From positions 1-64,000 of the forward strand of contig JAYKAV010002975.1 in the NCBI GenBank assembly GCA_035582835.1: a stretch of DNA of 64,000 nt, in the 5' to 3' direction. The position numbers were made by a program, and so were the translations under genes. The notes under the pieces are model-generated. The model was given only the letters and a program-made list of their open reading frames with translations, was not told the origin of the DNA and did not search any database. The stretch is from Phoebastria nigripes (lineage: Eukaryota; Chordata; Aves; Procellariiformes; Diomedeidae). Shown piece by piece: positions 35,229 to 49,159 of the stretch (position 1 is the first letter of the stretch; each line of letters starts with the position of its first letter).

Positions 35229-36874
35229 CCAGCTCACTGAAAAATAATTGCATAAAATACAATGGGGCAAATCTAAACCAAAAGTGTTTTACTAAATTAA
35301 TTTGCTTTACCTCAGGATTTAGTTCACCAGCTCTAAAAGACACTAACATTCTCCTGGCCAAAAGTGTCTCTGTAGTGATACAGGCACTTAAGGTCAAAAT
35401 CTAATGAGACCTTGAGATTTGGGACCATTTAATACTTTGTAGAAGCAATGCACAAAGTACAAAATAAATGAGCGAAAGAGATCAGGCTCCTACCATGCAA
35501 TTTTTAAAGTAGTGGCATTTTCAAGAACTCCACATCTATACAGGTATGCTATAGTCCCAACAGAAAGCCATTCTGTTTCTACAGTAGGCACCCAGAGCCC
35601 CTAAAGGGTGATGAATTCCTCACAAGCACAGCATAAACAAATAAAGATAGGTATAATTGGCTGGATCTGCCATTAGGATTAAAGTACTATTTTATATCAC
35701 AAAGTTGTAACATCAACAGACAGTACATACGGTTGTTGCCTTTTAAGGAGCCCTAGTACATCAAAGTCAGAGGGTGCTCCGAAGCTGATAATGCACTTTT
35801 ATCCCAAAGGATAAGAATAAGCAAGACATGCAGGCAAAACAGAGAATCTTCCACTTCTTGTCATAAATCAGTGTTTTCTGTGTGGACGTGGCTGATTCAA
35901 AGGACTAAAACCTGAAAATTTTAAATCTGTTTTCTCTAGTGTATCTTTTTCTTTAGGGGATAGTATTAATTAATAAAGACAGAATTTCAGTACTTTTTGA
36001 AACTTTTGCCTGCTTATGTTTTTCTTCAATCAGGCNACAATACTATAAATAAAACCATGTTTGATTATTATGTCTTTACTTATAGCTTATTCAGATAGCA
36101 AAGAAAGAACATCTATCTTTAAATAACAGATGCAAATATTCACGGAAGGATACTTACCCTACCTGAAATTGTTTGACAACGCTTTGAACTGACTGTCATG
36201 CCAATCCTCAGATCCTATGCTGAGATGTAAATGCTATAAAACCTAACTACCTGGAAAAAAAAAGGAAATGTAGAACAAATACAGAAAGAGAAAAAAAATT
36301 CACAACATTGTCTTGCCCCATGCCATAGAAATGTATAGACTTGATTAATATGTAGGCCTAACACACAGGCTTCATGTCAGGTTCAGTGTGATTTCTAGAG
36401 ATTAATTCATGTTTTGAAAATTGAGTTTAAATGCTCTCCTAGATCATGTCTGTTGTGTTCTGCATTTCTGAGGGCTGGATCTCTGAGGAGGAAAATCAAG
36501 TCCCACAGGACATTTGAAAAATTTCAACAATCATCAAATAAGAAAAGCAGAGGACATTTAAGCTGAGACAGATTATATTTATATTTTATTTAATTATTAA
36601 TGAATTTTCAATACAATGACTTATATTACAGTTAATGCCAGTAACATTTTCTTTCCTTGTTATGCCAAACATCAGGTAGAAAAAGTCAGTGTGTTTAAAT
36701 TATTTGTTTGATTGTCCACTTCCATCTGTCCACTACATCTGAACTCTAGCAACAGTTTTCAAATTTTAAAACAAATGCGTATGTTTCATGAATTCACAGG
36801 AATATTTTTAAAAAGTTGGAAGAAACTCCATTTTCTGGGTCTCAGAAAAGGTTGACTCCTGTTGTCTGTAATCA
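35229..36874. other. anonymous AT-rich DNA
   Basis: Nothing recognised; no open frame of note. Single N at about 36036. Confidence 0.5.
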
Positions 36875-37230
36875 CAGGCAATCACAATTTGTAATCCCCT
36901 AAAATATTTATTCTAGCTCCGTCTTATAAGCAGTTATATTTCTTGCCTCCACCGTTCCTGTGGAAGAGTTGTTTCAAGACCTCATTGCCCTGATGTTTAA
37001 GAACATTTTTCTAATTTCCATCCCAAATTTTTCCGTATACTAATTTTCACTTTTTCCTGCATTCTCCTTTAGTTTAAATAGCACATTGGATTTGTGGATA
37101 TAAAATATATTCCCTCTCAACCTATCACTTCAGATCACAGAGACATTTTCTCCCTGAACGATACTTCATTCTTCATCATACCAGTAATGACAGTTTTGTG
37201 ACATGAGCAATTTTCACTAGGAAAGTTCTA
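36875..37230 (-). mobile_element. ancient CR1-like LINE, antisense, 3' UTR and ORF2-end region
   Basis: The plus strand parallels, in order, the antisense consensus of old amniote CR1-like LINEs: tattctagctccgtcttat (36909-36927), cttgcctccaccgttcctgtgg (36943-36964), ttctaatttccatcccaaatt (37010-37030) and cttttagtttaaatagcac-like (about 37068-37085). All are separated by the expected spacings. High divergence and no usable frame. Much older than the CR1 copies with clean tails. Confidence 0.75.
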
Positions 37231-38034
37231 CCCACTGTTTTCAGGTCAATAACTGAACCGTTTAACATGATTAATCCCAAGCTAGTCCTTCAAGAGCTCA
37301 ACCAAAGTCCCCTTCCAGCATGATACTTTGAAGTCTGCTCTTTGGCAAGTCAGAACACAATGTACTAATTTTATACTATTTCTCATTTTTCTTGGCTTAG
37401 TTAATGATTTTAAACTACTTTTTAAAGTCCATTTTCTGCAGTTTTACATGAGAAATGACTGATTAAATTGGAAAATATGACTATTACTGTAAAATACATG
37501 CCCTTCAAATCACTTTTCCAGAAACAAATAGGAGAAATATAGCAGGAAATAAAGACTATTTAGGGGTTATATTCAACTATGACCAGAAGCAGAAGTGCTA
37601 GAAATCTTAAAAGCAATCATCCTCCTTCAAGACTTCCAGCCCAACTGTATAGGCTCCAGAGGATCAGATAAGCATCTGAACTTTTACGCACTTGTCCATA
37701 GCTTACCCAAATTCCAAGTCTTTTGGGGTCACCCATCACTATGAATTTCCTTATTTTTATGTTTGCCAGACCCTTTTAACCCCAAATTTTCAGAGGTTCA
37801 TAGAATTTAATTGCTCAACTCCCCAAAAATCCAGAGGTTGGGTGATTAAATTCCACTTAACTCTGAAAAGTTAGAGTTCACTATTACTTAATGTATAACC
37901 CTGTCTAAAAAATGTCATTAACATATACAACTCACACAATTATGGAAACTCTAGTATCCCCTTAAGGTGAAGCTGCTCTAGTCTTGCTATGTGTATGTAT
38001 GTGTCATTTATTTCCTCGTTTATGAGTGCTTATT

Positions 38035-38062
38035 AAAAAAACAAAACAAAACAAAACAAAAA
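38035..38062. repeat. (AAAAC)n simple repeat
   Basis: About five copies of aaaac following a short A-run. Confidence 0.9.
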
Positions 38063-40928
38063 CTTCAGTGTGTTAAAACTCATGACCATTAGAAAGCACA
38101 AGTTTTGTCAAATATCAAAATTTGCCAAATTATTTTATTTTCCTTAACATAATGTGTTCTTTAAGAACACAAAATTAAAAATTGTCTATAATTATATGTA
38201 TTTTTATGTCTTGTCTTGTTTTACTGTCCTTAGAGACTAATAACCATGGTTCTACCAGTTATGTCATACTTTGGGGTATTTTTCATGTTTTGAACAAATT
38301 TTTGTTCACTTTTCAAATTTAAAGCCATCTGTGTCTATACATACTCATAGAATAGGTAAATGAGGCACCCATTAAAAATATTTTTGCATCTGACTGCCTG
38401 AATAATAAAGAGTCTAACTTGCTTCATTTTCAGTACTCAGTTTCTATCATCTTGCTTAACAAGTAAAACATCAATCTTCACAACACAGACTATTGTTTGA
38501 TATTTAAACATTATATGTATCTTTCAAACTGAGAGATGAGATGATCACTCCAGTGGCCTCTTTCATGGACTTTTCAGAAATGAGCAAGAGGAATTCAGAG
38601 CTGCTCCACTAATATTTTGAATTCATGTTTATGGCACTATCACTTGTTGTATGGACACATCATTTCTATTTTCTATTTCTTTGCCTTAAACTAGAAATAC
38701 TTGTGCAAGCAGGGGTGGCATATAACAGTTTACATTGTCTCAATAATTGACACTGGTATAAATTTCTCATAAATAATATAAGATTCTTTTAGATATCTCT
38801 GTTAGCAGGCTCAATTTATTCAGCCTTAAGGAGAGCTAGCAAGAGTGATGCATTTGTCTAAAGGAAGGTATAATAGTACTGACACACGATGAATAGGAAA
38901 TCAGTACGGAAGACCACTGTGGTCACAGTCCTGCAGAGACTTGCACTTGTTCTGAGCTTTGGGCGCTAGGATTAGTGCCTTCAAAATCAGTGTGATTAAT
39001 AAATGCGATGCCTCACAGTGCATGTGTTTGAGCATGGATATAAGTTATTGCAGGCTTGTCCCAATGGAAGGGAAACCTTCTGAAAGTTTCAGGTTTCTAC
39101 AGAGATCACTTCAGAAACTGGAAACAGACTTAACATTGAGGAAATAAAATAAGTTTGAAGCACTTTTCCAGTAATTTAGGGGGTTCTGCTTTTAAGTGCA
39201 GAATTCAATGGAAAAAAAGGGATTAGTTAAAAAAAAATTCACAAATGCTTTTTCATTAAAAAAATAATTACAGAAAGTTCTATGAAGTCTGACTTCTGGT
39301 TACATGGAGAATTTCAGATATTGAATGAAAGCTAAAATTGTTTTGTCTAGACCTGCTGAGGTCAGGATGCCAAGATTCCTAAATGACTCCTGAAAGTGTC
39401 TTTGGTCTTTTTGCAAATCACTTTCCTGCTGATATGATTCAACATGTAAAATGGGAAGAAATTAACCACTAAGGTGCAACCACCCCAAAAAAAACCCCAG
39501 AGAAACAAAAAGTCCCAAACTGATACAAAAGGCACTTTTATACTCAATGTCTCCATAGTAGTTCCATGAAGTTATTTCAGAATAAAGCACATCCTTTCAA
39601 GAGAATTATATGTTTGGAAGACATACCAGATTTAATAGTCATTTGAGCTCTATTCCCACAACAATTTCAGTATGATAGTGACAATATTGCACTTTTCCTC
39701 AATGAGAACGACGTGTTACTTTCACATCAAAGTTTAGTTGCCTTTTCAACTTACAGCAAATGACAAAATGTTAGTTTGACATTGAAGTAGAGCATTTATC
39801 TTAATTTGATGGCAAAACAACACTGGTCTGACATTGCAATGTGGTACTTGTCCTAATATGACTATTTTTCATTTTATAGTACATTTGTTTGCCAAATCAT
39901 TATTCCTATTGGCAAATTAAAAACAAAAAATAGCCCTTAGCCCTTCATCTTGTTTGAATTCCCCAAACTCCATTAAAAGGCAATATTGACATCCTTAACA
40001 CATTACAACAAAACTTTGTGTCATGGCAACAAAAAGCAGTACATTTGTTTTGTGTTTGAAATTTGCTATGGTCATTTCTACAATGGTATCTAGTTAAGTT
40101 TTTGGCGCTTTCCTGTTGAATACCCTTTCTAGGTTTTAGCCATCTTGCCGGAGTTAACCACAATCTCTGTACTGAGGTTAACAAGGCATAAAAATTAGAT
40201 TGGTTCTAAATGGATGTTTAAATTGGATAATGTGCAAAATCTCTGTCTGTGTGAGACAGCAAAATGATAAATGAGCATGCTTTAGAGTGGGAAGCCCTCC
40301 AGGTTATATATCTCCTCAAACCCCCCTGAAGACTGAGAGCACATCACAGACATTACTGTAGTTGTAGGTATCATCAATTTTTGACAAAAAGGTTAACGAA
40401 ATAAACATTCAGAAGGAAAGACACAACATCAAATAGTTCTGACATAGTTAAAGCATTAACCGATCTGTTCAGAATTGAATTTGAAAGGAAGGAAAATAAT
40501 TTTCTAAGACACTGATATAGAGGGGAATTGAAATGCTGTGATTGATTAATCAATTTTTTTTATTGTTAAAACTTTCACGAAAGTACAACATATATGACTG
40601 TGAATGTAATTAAGATTTTGATCCCCCAAAGCATGATCTGTTTCTGTTAAAGTAATGGCAATTTTTCCACTGAAATAAATAGGAGCCACTCGCTGTGTGC
40701 TGGGATGGTAGAAGGGCAGTGTCAGGAAGAAAATGACCATTGCTGTACTTGTAGTACTCGTACTGCTTGTGTAATACACTGCGGTTGTGGTTGTACTGAG
40801 ATCACTATCAATTCCAAAAAATGAACAAAAGAATCTGTAATGATAATGTTTAGCTGCAGTGTAGAAAATACAGGGCCAGCTCCCAATGCCTTTCCTCATG
40901 TTGAATCATACTTAACCACTCCAAGAGG

Positions 40929-40952
40929 AACCCCACTGATTTCAGTGGGGTT
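40929..40952. repeat. near-perfect palindrome, likely trace of an ancient repeat
   Basis: Arms aaccccactga and tcagtggggtt (11 bp) pair perfectly around two bases. The phrase 'ccccactgatttcagtgggg' is like the inverted 'ccactgacttcagtgg' phrase frequent in an old amniote dispersed repeat, so ancestry rather than function is the simpler reading. Confidence 0.6.
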
Positions 40953-41620
40953 GTTTCTACTGAGGAACTGCTGGGGTTGAAACGCTTTGGAATCTGCTCA
41001 TAATGTGTGAATGGTCTATATCACAGAGCTTCCATAATGTCTATATAAACACACTGTAAATAGTTTATACACGCTAAGGTGAAACGACCATAGTGCAGTA
41101 TGCAGGTCCAACTTGCAGTACTTGTTATCTTGGTGAAGAGTGGTGGGATTGTCCTGCAGCAAACATTGGGAGTTGAAAGAAAGGTCAACAATAGTTATAA
41201 AATAAAGTTCTACCATATGGTATGTTATCGTTTTCATATGCTGTGAAGTATGGACAGGCAATAGAGTTAGTTCCAGAGCAAACCTGAACCCTCTAAGACT
41301 AAGCTGAGCCCAAATCATGTCAATCATTAAAAGTTGAGCCAACTATTATAAATTTCATTTTGTTCTCTTTTCAGGTATATAGCTCATATTTTTCAGGCAG
41401 GAATTGTAACAAACTGTGAAGAGAAGGTTCTTATCACATTATTGGTTCAAATAAAATTTTACGAGATATCTAGTCTTATATACAAAGAAACCTACGTTGA
41501 CAATACTCAAGATACTCAAAACACTAACTTATACTTCTCTAAATCAAGTTTAAGCTTTGCATCATGACCTGTATAATCCTACACAACTCCATTCCAAGTG
41601 ACGCTTCTCATATGTATAAC

Positions 41621-42325
41621 AGAATCACAGAATGGGTGAGGTTGGAAGGGACCTCTGGAGGTCATCTGGTCCATCACCCCTGCTCAAGCAAGGACACCTA
41701 GATGCAGTTGCCCAGGACCATGTCCAGATGGCTTTTGAACATCTCCAAGCAGGGAGANTCCACAACATCTCTGGGCAAGCTGCGCCAGTGCTTGGTCACC
41801 CTCACAGTAAAAAAGTGTTTCCTGATGTTCAGAAGGAACCTCCTGTGCTTCAGTTTGTGCCCATTGCCTTTTGTCCTTTCACCGGGCACCACTGAAGAGA
41901 CCCTGACTCTGTCGTCTTTACACCCTCCCTTCAGGTATTTACACACATTGATGGGATCTCCCCTGAGCCTTCTCTTCTCCAGGCTGAACAGTCCCAGCTT
42001 TCTCTGCCTTTCCTCACAGGAGAGATGCTCCAGTCCCTTAATCATCCTTGTGGCCCTTCACGGGGCTCTCTCCAGTGGCTCTATGTCTCTCTTGTACTGG
42101 GGAGCCCAGAACTGGACACACTGCTCCAGATGTGGCCTCAGCAGTGCTGAAGGGAAGGATCACCTCCCTCAACCTGCTGGCAACACTTCTCTTTATGCAG
42201 TCCAGGATACCTTTAGCCTTCTTTGCTGTGATGGCACATTGCTGGCTCGTGTTCAACTTGGTGTCCACCAGGGCCCTCAGGTCCTTTTCTGCCAAGTTGC
42301 TTTCCAACAATTTGGCCCTCAAAGA
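41621..42325 (-). mobile_element. CR1 LINE, antisense, about 0.7 kb 3' part
   Basis: The 3' tail is at the left (agaatcacagaat at 41621-41633). The UTR follows, then the ORF2 C-terminus on the minus strand. A 115-codon frame (41698-42045) holds the CR1 blocks [56 protein letters not shown] and [14 protein letters not shown] 94-codon frame upstream (42038-42322) holds KDLRALVDTKLNTSQQCA and KKAKGILDCIKR. The two are in different frames, so at least one frameshift has occurred. An N at about 41758 also interrupts it. It is 5'-truncated near 42325. Same subfamily as the copy at 51.9-53.2 kb by its 3' UTR. Confidence 0.95.
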
Positions 42326-45300
42326 TGTAGTTGCTAAAAATTATTTTTCTTTCCCACTTGAAGAATCCAAAAATGCAAACAAGTTTGTCAGTTGTCACAT
42401 AGAAATTGTAGTCTTTTGGTGAATTATTGGAAAATCTGAAAGGAACAAGTGTGTGAGACTCCAGTTTTACAGCATGATAATTTGGAGCTCTATGGGCAAA
42501 TGACAGCCATTGGAAGAAGATGCCTAATTAACTGCCTGCTCAATGTACATGTACATTTGAAGGATATCTCAAGGAGTTATTTCAACAATCCACCTTAAAA
42601 TCCTCAGGGCAGCCTAATAATGGTGGGCAGAAGTCATTAATCTTTGTATATTTGGATGGAAAAGAAACATATCTTTTCATAAATCCACAAAGATTGTACA
42701 GGGCAGCTATGAGGGACAGCCAGATTTATCCAGGGATCATTCAGGGATCATTCATTTATTCAGGGATGATTAGCAAGGGCAAGCCATCCAGGCAGATGAT
42801 TAGCAAGGGCAAGCCATCCAGGCAGACCGCAGGGAAATAGCTGGGAATTAAAGAATACGGAAAACCTTATTCGTCACAAGACCTCCTTTGTGCAGTTCAG
42901 CTTAGTCCACTTTGGGAAGGAGCTTGTTTAGGCTTGTCCATATGGAGAATTCACATTATTTTGCAACAGCTTTCCTTGGCAACAGTTCAGATCGATTCAA
43001 ACAGCATGTATTGATATGACAGACAATGCAAGCACTGTCAAAAGTGAGAGAGAAAGGGATCCTTACAGGGACCTGTCTGAAAGCAACAGTCCATTGCTTT
43101 CTAAAGAGTTTTCTTTTACTCACCTCAGTGGCCATAAGCTTACCACAAAAGAAATTCTTTTTTGTTTCTCAGAAAGGTCAAAACAGAGGAGCAGATGACT
43201 GAAGATNAAGTAAGAACAGATCTGACTCTAGTGTCCTCACCCAGCTGAACTGAAAAAGACTTATGCCGCTTTTCAGACTATTTCCTCTCTCTGATTCTAG
43301 TAGAATCTAAGTTGGATTAGAAGCCAAAGAGCTGGAGAAACAAAGACAGACTCTTCTGGCTTAATCAAAAGTCCCAGGAGATCAACTGTAGTTGCAAGAT
43401 TACCAGTGTGATTTCTCAAAATGGAGCAGGCCAAACAAGCTTCCAACAAACATTCAAGAATTTGGAAATTTATCTAAATAATTTTCCATAATAGTTTAAA
43501 GTCCTCCCAATCTCAAATCCATGATGGAATTTTAAATTCATCCTGGAAATGGAGCAGAAGAATTAACTGAAGAACATATTATTTCTTTTCCCAGTGCTGA
43601 TCTGTCCAGGGATCACTGCTAGCTAATTACAAATTATCTGTGCTAATATTAATATTTTTCTATTTCTACTAAAATCTCCATAGTTTAGCAGACAACTTTC
43701 CTGTAAAATGCCTGATTTTAGTACTGAAATTGACTCAGAGAAGTTGTGTTAACTTGAAAATTGCCAGGTGAAGACAAAGTGAAAATAAATTAACAAATAA
43801 AGACAAAATAATAAAAATTATGTTAGCTTTCATTGTCACAAATGAAAATAGATCTTGTTTTTTGGTGCTTTACACAGAACTTCATTGTTACTCTGCCTTC
43901 TACAGTGCAGAACTACACGGATATGTAGAAACAGAAAGATTTTTCTATGGAGGCAGACCTTCACTGGTATTAAGTGTGGTGTTATACGTGGTGGAACAGC
44001 ATCAGTTCTAGGAGCTGAGATTTAGCCTCATATTTTTAGCATTTTTCCCCCTCTTCCTCGTCACTGATAGTTGTGAAAACATTTTCCTAATGCAAATATT
44101 CTCTCACTAGGCCCTTGCTGCATGAATCAGTCTGGTTTTCCTTTGGGAGCTCATTACACAGCCTTGCTCCTTTATCCAAATATACTGGAGCTTTCACATA
44201 CAGTCCTTTGCATTTTGCAGTTGAATTATACAAGCAGAGTATAAATGTATTCTTGAGTTGCATATGAATTTTCAATCCCTGCTTTAATAGGACCTTAGTC
44301 TGCTGCTAGTTTTGAAAAATTAAAGCCACCAAAACTCACTGCAATACTGGATGTGGAGTCAGTGAAGAGACTCTGCTGAGAAGAGACACCACTCAGTTTT
44401 GCATAGACAAGTCTCTGAACTGCTTCCGTGCTCACCACCTGAGTGCAGTGATTTATGAGACCTTGTTTTCTTCCCATCCCAGTCACAGGAGGAACTTTTC
44501 AGCTGCAAAGCTCAGTCTCCTCTGTCAATGCAGTATTATTCCTCTGACAGTAATTCATCTCTCCTACAGCAGAGATGCACTGGCCTTTCTCAAATGCAAA
44601 AGTATACTAAGGCCAGCTATCAGATATACAATAATAAATAGCCCGACTATTTCAAAGTATGAAGAATCAGTTTTATCACAGTATAACAAACTGATCTGTG
44701 AGCCAAAATCAAAATTATCTTTCATTACTAACTTTCAAACATCCCCAAATACAAATCCCTATATGTTCAGAATTTTATCACAAATAAAACTTAATTCCAC
44801 TAAGTTACACNTGCATAATTATTCTCAAGAAACAGAAATTGTACAAAATATAAAAAAATCCTTACTGTGAATGGAAAAACACTTAAAATTATATCTTTTT
44901 AAAATTATTTCTTAAAAGAAAATATTGTAACACTGAAATTAAGATAAGAAATTTCATACACAAAGACTGAGATTTTTTCAAAGGTAATAGACCAGCTTGC
45001 AGTTCCCAGTATTCTAAGTCTTCCTATATAGACAGTAAACATCCATTTCCAGCAGAACATTAAATCTCCTTTAAACTTCCATTCAGAAAAAATAAACAAT
45101 AAAAAGATTCAAAGCAGAATAAAGCAGAAGATTCTAAAAAGACAACAAGATTAACATAGAATATGTCATCAGCTTCACACAACTGGACAGACGTTTAGGA
45201 TTTTGGGGACATAACAGCCTATAAGAATTATGGATGATGATAAATATTTAGAAAATATTAACAGTAAGTGAACTCAACAAGCATGAGGTCAGCAACATTT

Positions 45301-45959
45301 GAAGTGAGATGACTAATGACTTCATTTTATATGTAGCTGGAAACTTTGTTTGGAAGATTATATACTCAATCTAAGTTTGTTTTACAACTTCTGAATGTCT
45401 TCTGTGTTGGAGAAAGTTACATATCTTCTTAAGAAAACTGAAAGATTTGTGGGCTTGCCCTTGCTATACAGCTATGAAAATTAAGCTTTTAAAGAGACTC
45501 AGATAAATTTATCATATCATGTGACTTTCATTGTTCCAAGTAAAATTGAAAACCAGAATCATATTCAAAATGAAGAAATGATGAAAAAGATGGACCTAGA
45601 AAGAGCATACCTATTTGAAATACCAGTTGAAAGCAAAATTCATTTTCTTGAATGTAATGCCAATCAGTAGGCAAGCGGTTAAATTTTTGCACTTAAACTT
45701 TTAAACCAGATAGAAATGAAAAAAAACCAAACACTTTCTTGCATTTCAGAGAGTGGTATCCACAGAAATGTGGACTGGTTTGAGTTTTTAAAATTTCAAC
45801 TTCATGCTTTTCAGCATGTTTTTGCATATGAGACAGTATCAGTAGTCCTTTTTATTACATAGTCATATTGTAAATTACTGTTAAAAAGAGGAGACATTAA
45901 AAATTATCTGTTTCCACCCCGTGACTTGGACAAACTCACAGATACCTATACCATTCTGA
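42326..45959. other. 3.6 kb of AT-rich DNA without a recognised gene
   Basis: Apart from a tandem repeat at 42731-42826, nothing recognised. A 140-codon plus frame (44448-44870, with an N) is Ser/Ile/Lys-rich and lacks a domain. Confidence 0.45.
42731..42826. repeat. compound tandem repeat (11-bp x2 plus perfect 30-bp x2)
   Basis: The word cagggatcatt occurs twice in tandem (42731-42741, 42742-42752). Then, after a variant copy (cagggatgatt), a 30-bp unit beginning gatgattagcaagggcaag is present as two perfect copies (42765-42794 and 42795-42824). Because 30 is a multiple of three, a 62-codon plus frame crossing it repeats the peptide MISKGKPSRQ, but there is no other sign that it is coding. 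Confidence 0.95.
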
Positions 45960-46470
45960 GTAGGTGTTTGCATGAGCTGATCTTGCAAACCTCCAATAAA
46001 AGATTCCACAGTGCTTCACCCTAAATCTCCTTTTCTAGAATTTAGTATCTATTTCTATTTGTCCAGTTCTTGTGATCAAGAAAAACAAATCGATCACTGT
46101 TCTTTTTACAACCTTTTGTCTACTGGAAGACTCTTATATTGCCCTCCCTCAATCTTCTGTTTCCTAGATTAAACAAACTCAGGTCTTTAAACCTTTCCTA
46201 GCAGTTCATGATTTCAAAACCTCTTTTCGTGCTTGTTTCTCTCCTCTCGATTCATTCCTGTTGATCTATATCTTCCTAGAAGTATGGTATGCAGCTGGGC
46301 ACAGCCATCCAGGTGAAACCTTACATTTCCTGAAAAAAACTTACTAGTTACTTCCTGGATGAAAGACACAGCCTTCATCCTGGAATGAGACTTGTTCAGT
46401 TCTTTTTGCAGCCTCATAAACTTACATTATGTTTAGTTTGTCATCCATTTTAATAGGCCAATTTCTGCCA
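45960..46470 (-). mobile_element. ancient CR1-like LINE, antisense
   Basis: The plus strand follows the antisense consensus of old CR1-like LINEs: cttatattgccctccctcaatcttctgtt-like (46133-46162), attaaacaaactcaggtct (46167-46185), tttctctcctctcgattcat (46225-46244), agtatggtatgcagctgggc-cacag-like (46280-46303) and gtttagtttgtcatcca (46430-46446). The same blocks in a younger CR1 can be seen at 41.9-42.2 kb. Heavily diverged, boundaries approximate. Confidence 0.7.
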
Positions 46471-49159
46471 TAAGAAATAACTTGCTATCTATCATGCTTT
46501 TTCTTCACAAACACTTCACACTTTTTTTACTGTATTTTACTTTGTTGATTTCAGACTGTCTCTTCAACTCTTAACAACCATTTTGAATGGCCATAAGGAA
46601 TTACATTATGTTTAGGTCTTGTCATTAGTTTGACTTTAGTGTTATCCTTCCATAAAAAAGATTAATTGGCCCATGAAAAGCCATTAGTGTCTCTAAAATA
46701 AATAATGCCTTTTATTTCTACCCAGGGGAGTTTAAAAAAGCTGTGTTCTCTCTCTTCTTCAAAGTAATAATTGACAACATCATTGAGGTAATAAAGTCAC
46801 CAAATCCCAGCCACCTTACATACACTGTTAGCTCAAATGACTTCAAAAAAGTTAATGGTCTGAGGACTTTGAATGGAATTTGGCCCCTATGGCATACTGG
46901 TCATTTTTATAACCATTAGGTAGAAATATGTTTTTATGTGAAGATTGAACTTCATTTGTCAAATATAGAAGAACCTCAGGAAACTCTGTTCTGTATGCTA
47001 CCATCACCTGTCCTATTCTACAAAGAGTTCAACAGACTAAGAAATTAAAAATTTAAACACTGAACTGAGAAACAAGATAAAGTATTTTCATAGATTGGAT
47101 TCAGGCTCTTTTCTTGTGGTAACAGGATGACCATTGAAATAACTTCTTGCATGTAAACACTAAGCGATGCCTCTTAGATTTCTTCAAAAGACTATTTCAT
47201 GGCTATAGGTGGCATTTTTCTTTTTTTTTTTTTTTTTTATTCTGGAGCAAACACCCCCAGAAAACACCCAAAACTCTAGAAGAGTTTTCTTTTCTTGATC
47301 AAGAAGGGTTTTGAACTTCTCAACACTGCATTCCTGGGATAGCTATCCTAGGGTACCCACTTATTTAGCTGGCTCCTTTAAAGGGAGGGAATTTCGCATG
47401 ACTTGGAGGGAGGAGGACATTGTCAAGTCATTATCGCTGAATGTTTTGTTTGTCTGGTCTCTTGATCAAATTCCCTTAATTGCATTACACAATCCCATTG
47501 TGCCTTAAAAGCTACACATCTGGAATGCAGCATAAAGGGTTTATTGGATTGATATCCCTTATTTCTTTAATATAAAGTAATGTAGGAAATCTCATTTTTT
47601 GTTTGAACTGGTCTGAAAAGAACTCAGAGTGGGCAGGGATGAGGGGATTTGTTGTTACAAAAATGTTATGTGTAGTAATTAAAATACCTCATTTGTTTCA
47701 CTGAGAGTGACTGACAGGAGTATAGCATCACTTTTATTATTTACAGACCCACCATTTCAGAACAATTTACTTAAGTAAAAAGATTTGGCAGCCTTGTATC
47801 CCCTGGAAACCTACATGAGTAGATTTGGCTCACAGTTTTATTAAACAGTGAGAAATAGTTTAGAGGTATTTTTCTTCTTGCTCTTTCAATGGGATCTGCA
47901 GATATGGCTAAGGGACCTGGGGAAATTCCTTATCTGATCATGGTATTAGTAATAGATAAAGTTCAGGTTTGCTTATAACATACAATAACATGAGACAAAG
48001 TCAATATTGTTATTCAGATATGCTTCAGTTCTCCAAACAGAACTAAAGTAATTCACTATGCTTATTTATATTTTGGCAATCGGGATCAATTATTGTGCTA
48101 GGTGATGTATGAAGACATCCCAGTGTGCCTGCAATCTCATTTAGGGCAAGATAAAATTGATGTGTAAAATACAAAAGAGGTGGTAAAATTACAAATATTG
48201 TACCAAATAATCACATTAACCTACTGTGTCAATTTTGTCCACTTTTGTTTGGCTATCAACCGCATGTCCGTTGTTAAGATGCACCTAGCGGATGGATTTG
48301 TATTCAGAAACATTTGACCCAGCATCAGTGTCAAAGCAAGCTCTTATTTTTATTTCTGTTTGCCATCTGTAGCAATAATTATTTACTGATTTCTAATCAG
48401 TGATATACAACACAGACATTTCAAAATTATATCAGATATATTTCCAACAGTGACCATGTCATATGCTTCACATTAATATTCAAAAAAAACTTATGAGTAA
48501 ACAGAAGTGAGCCTAGTAGTAGAAACAGCCATAATCACTGAGGCATGATGTTTATTACTTATTCTGAAACTGTTGTTTCAAATCCATTAAATCCTTCTAA
48601 TACAAATGTCCTCTTTCCTTTCTCTGGTCTTTCCCTTTCCGTTTCCTGTGAGGGTGCTAGGAGTATCCTATGTCAAAAATCTTTGCAATGTGCTATGTAG
48701 AAAAGTATTACCTTTCACGCATTTTAGATTTCTTACACTCAAGTTTCTTTAAATGTCTCACATTTTTAAGAGCTAGGAGAAGAGAAGCTACAAACATGTA
48801 GTTTCTGTTTCATCCTTTAGATTCTTTTATCTAGTGCCATGACAGGCTGTCTTCTATGATAAGCAAAATAGTCTTTGAATTTCTCTTGATACAAATATTT
48901 TTTATAGCCATAGGTTTGGTAATTTCATCACCAAATGAATCACCAGTGATTCTGGTTCACTCTGTGTTCTGCACTTTTTTTTTTTTGCTTTTAAGACAGG
49001 GTGGCCAATTTCACATAAAGTATTCCAGACAAACGTATCAATGAATTGTGTAATGGTAATAACATTTTTGAATAAAATTTCCCAGTTCTTGCAAACCCTA
49101 GTGACTTAGGTTATCCTTCATCTGATTCCTATCTAACTCTCTTCAGCACAGGTCCTCAC
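46471..49159. other. 2.7 kb of AT-rich DNA without a recognised gene
   Basis: Contains a T-run at 47215-47238 and two short palindromes (ttcttgatcaagaa 47292-47305; ggatagctatcc 47337-47348). No domain-bearing frame. Confidence 0.45.
47215..47238. repeat. poly(T) run
   Basis: Two T-runs split by one C, 18 Ts in the second. It could be the tail of a minus-strand retroposed sequence, but nothing recognisable lies to its right. Confidence 0.85.

Larger units (their letters stand above)
37231..41620. other. 4.4 kb of AT-rich DNA without a recognised gene
   Basis: The longest frames are 117 codons minus (40546-40899) and 108 codons minus (41016-41342). Both have low-complexity or unremarkable composition (a Ser/Thr-rich STTTTAVYYTSSTSTT stretch in the former) and no domain. 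Confidence 0.45.

Noticed and set aside
40546..40899. 117-codon minus-strand frame with a Ser/Thr-rich stretch
   Set aside because: Low-complexity stretch in AT-rich DNA; no domain or flanking gene signals.
44448..44870. 140-codon plus-strand frame
   Set aside because: Composition is Ser/Ile/Lys-rich as expected by chance, no domain or repeat similarity, and an N interrupts it.
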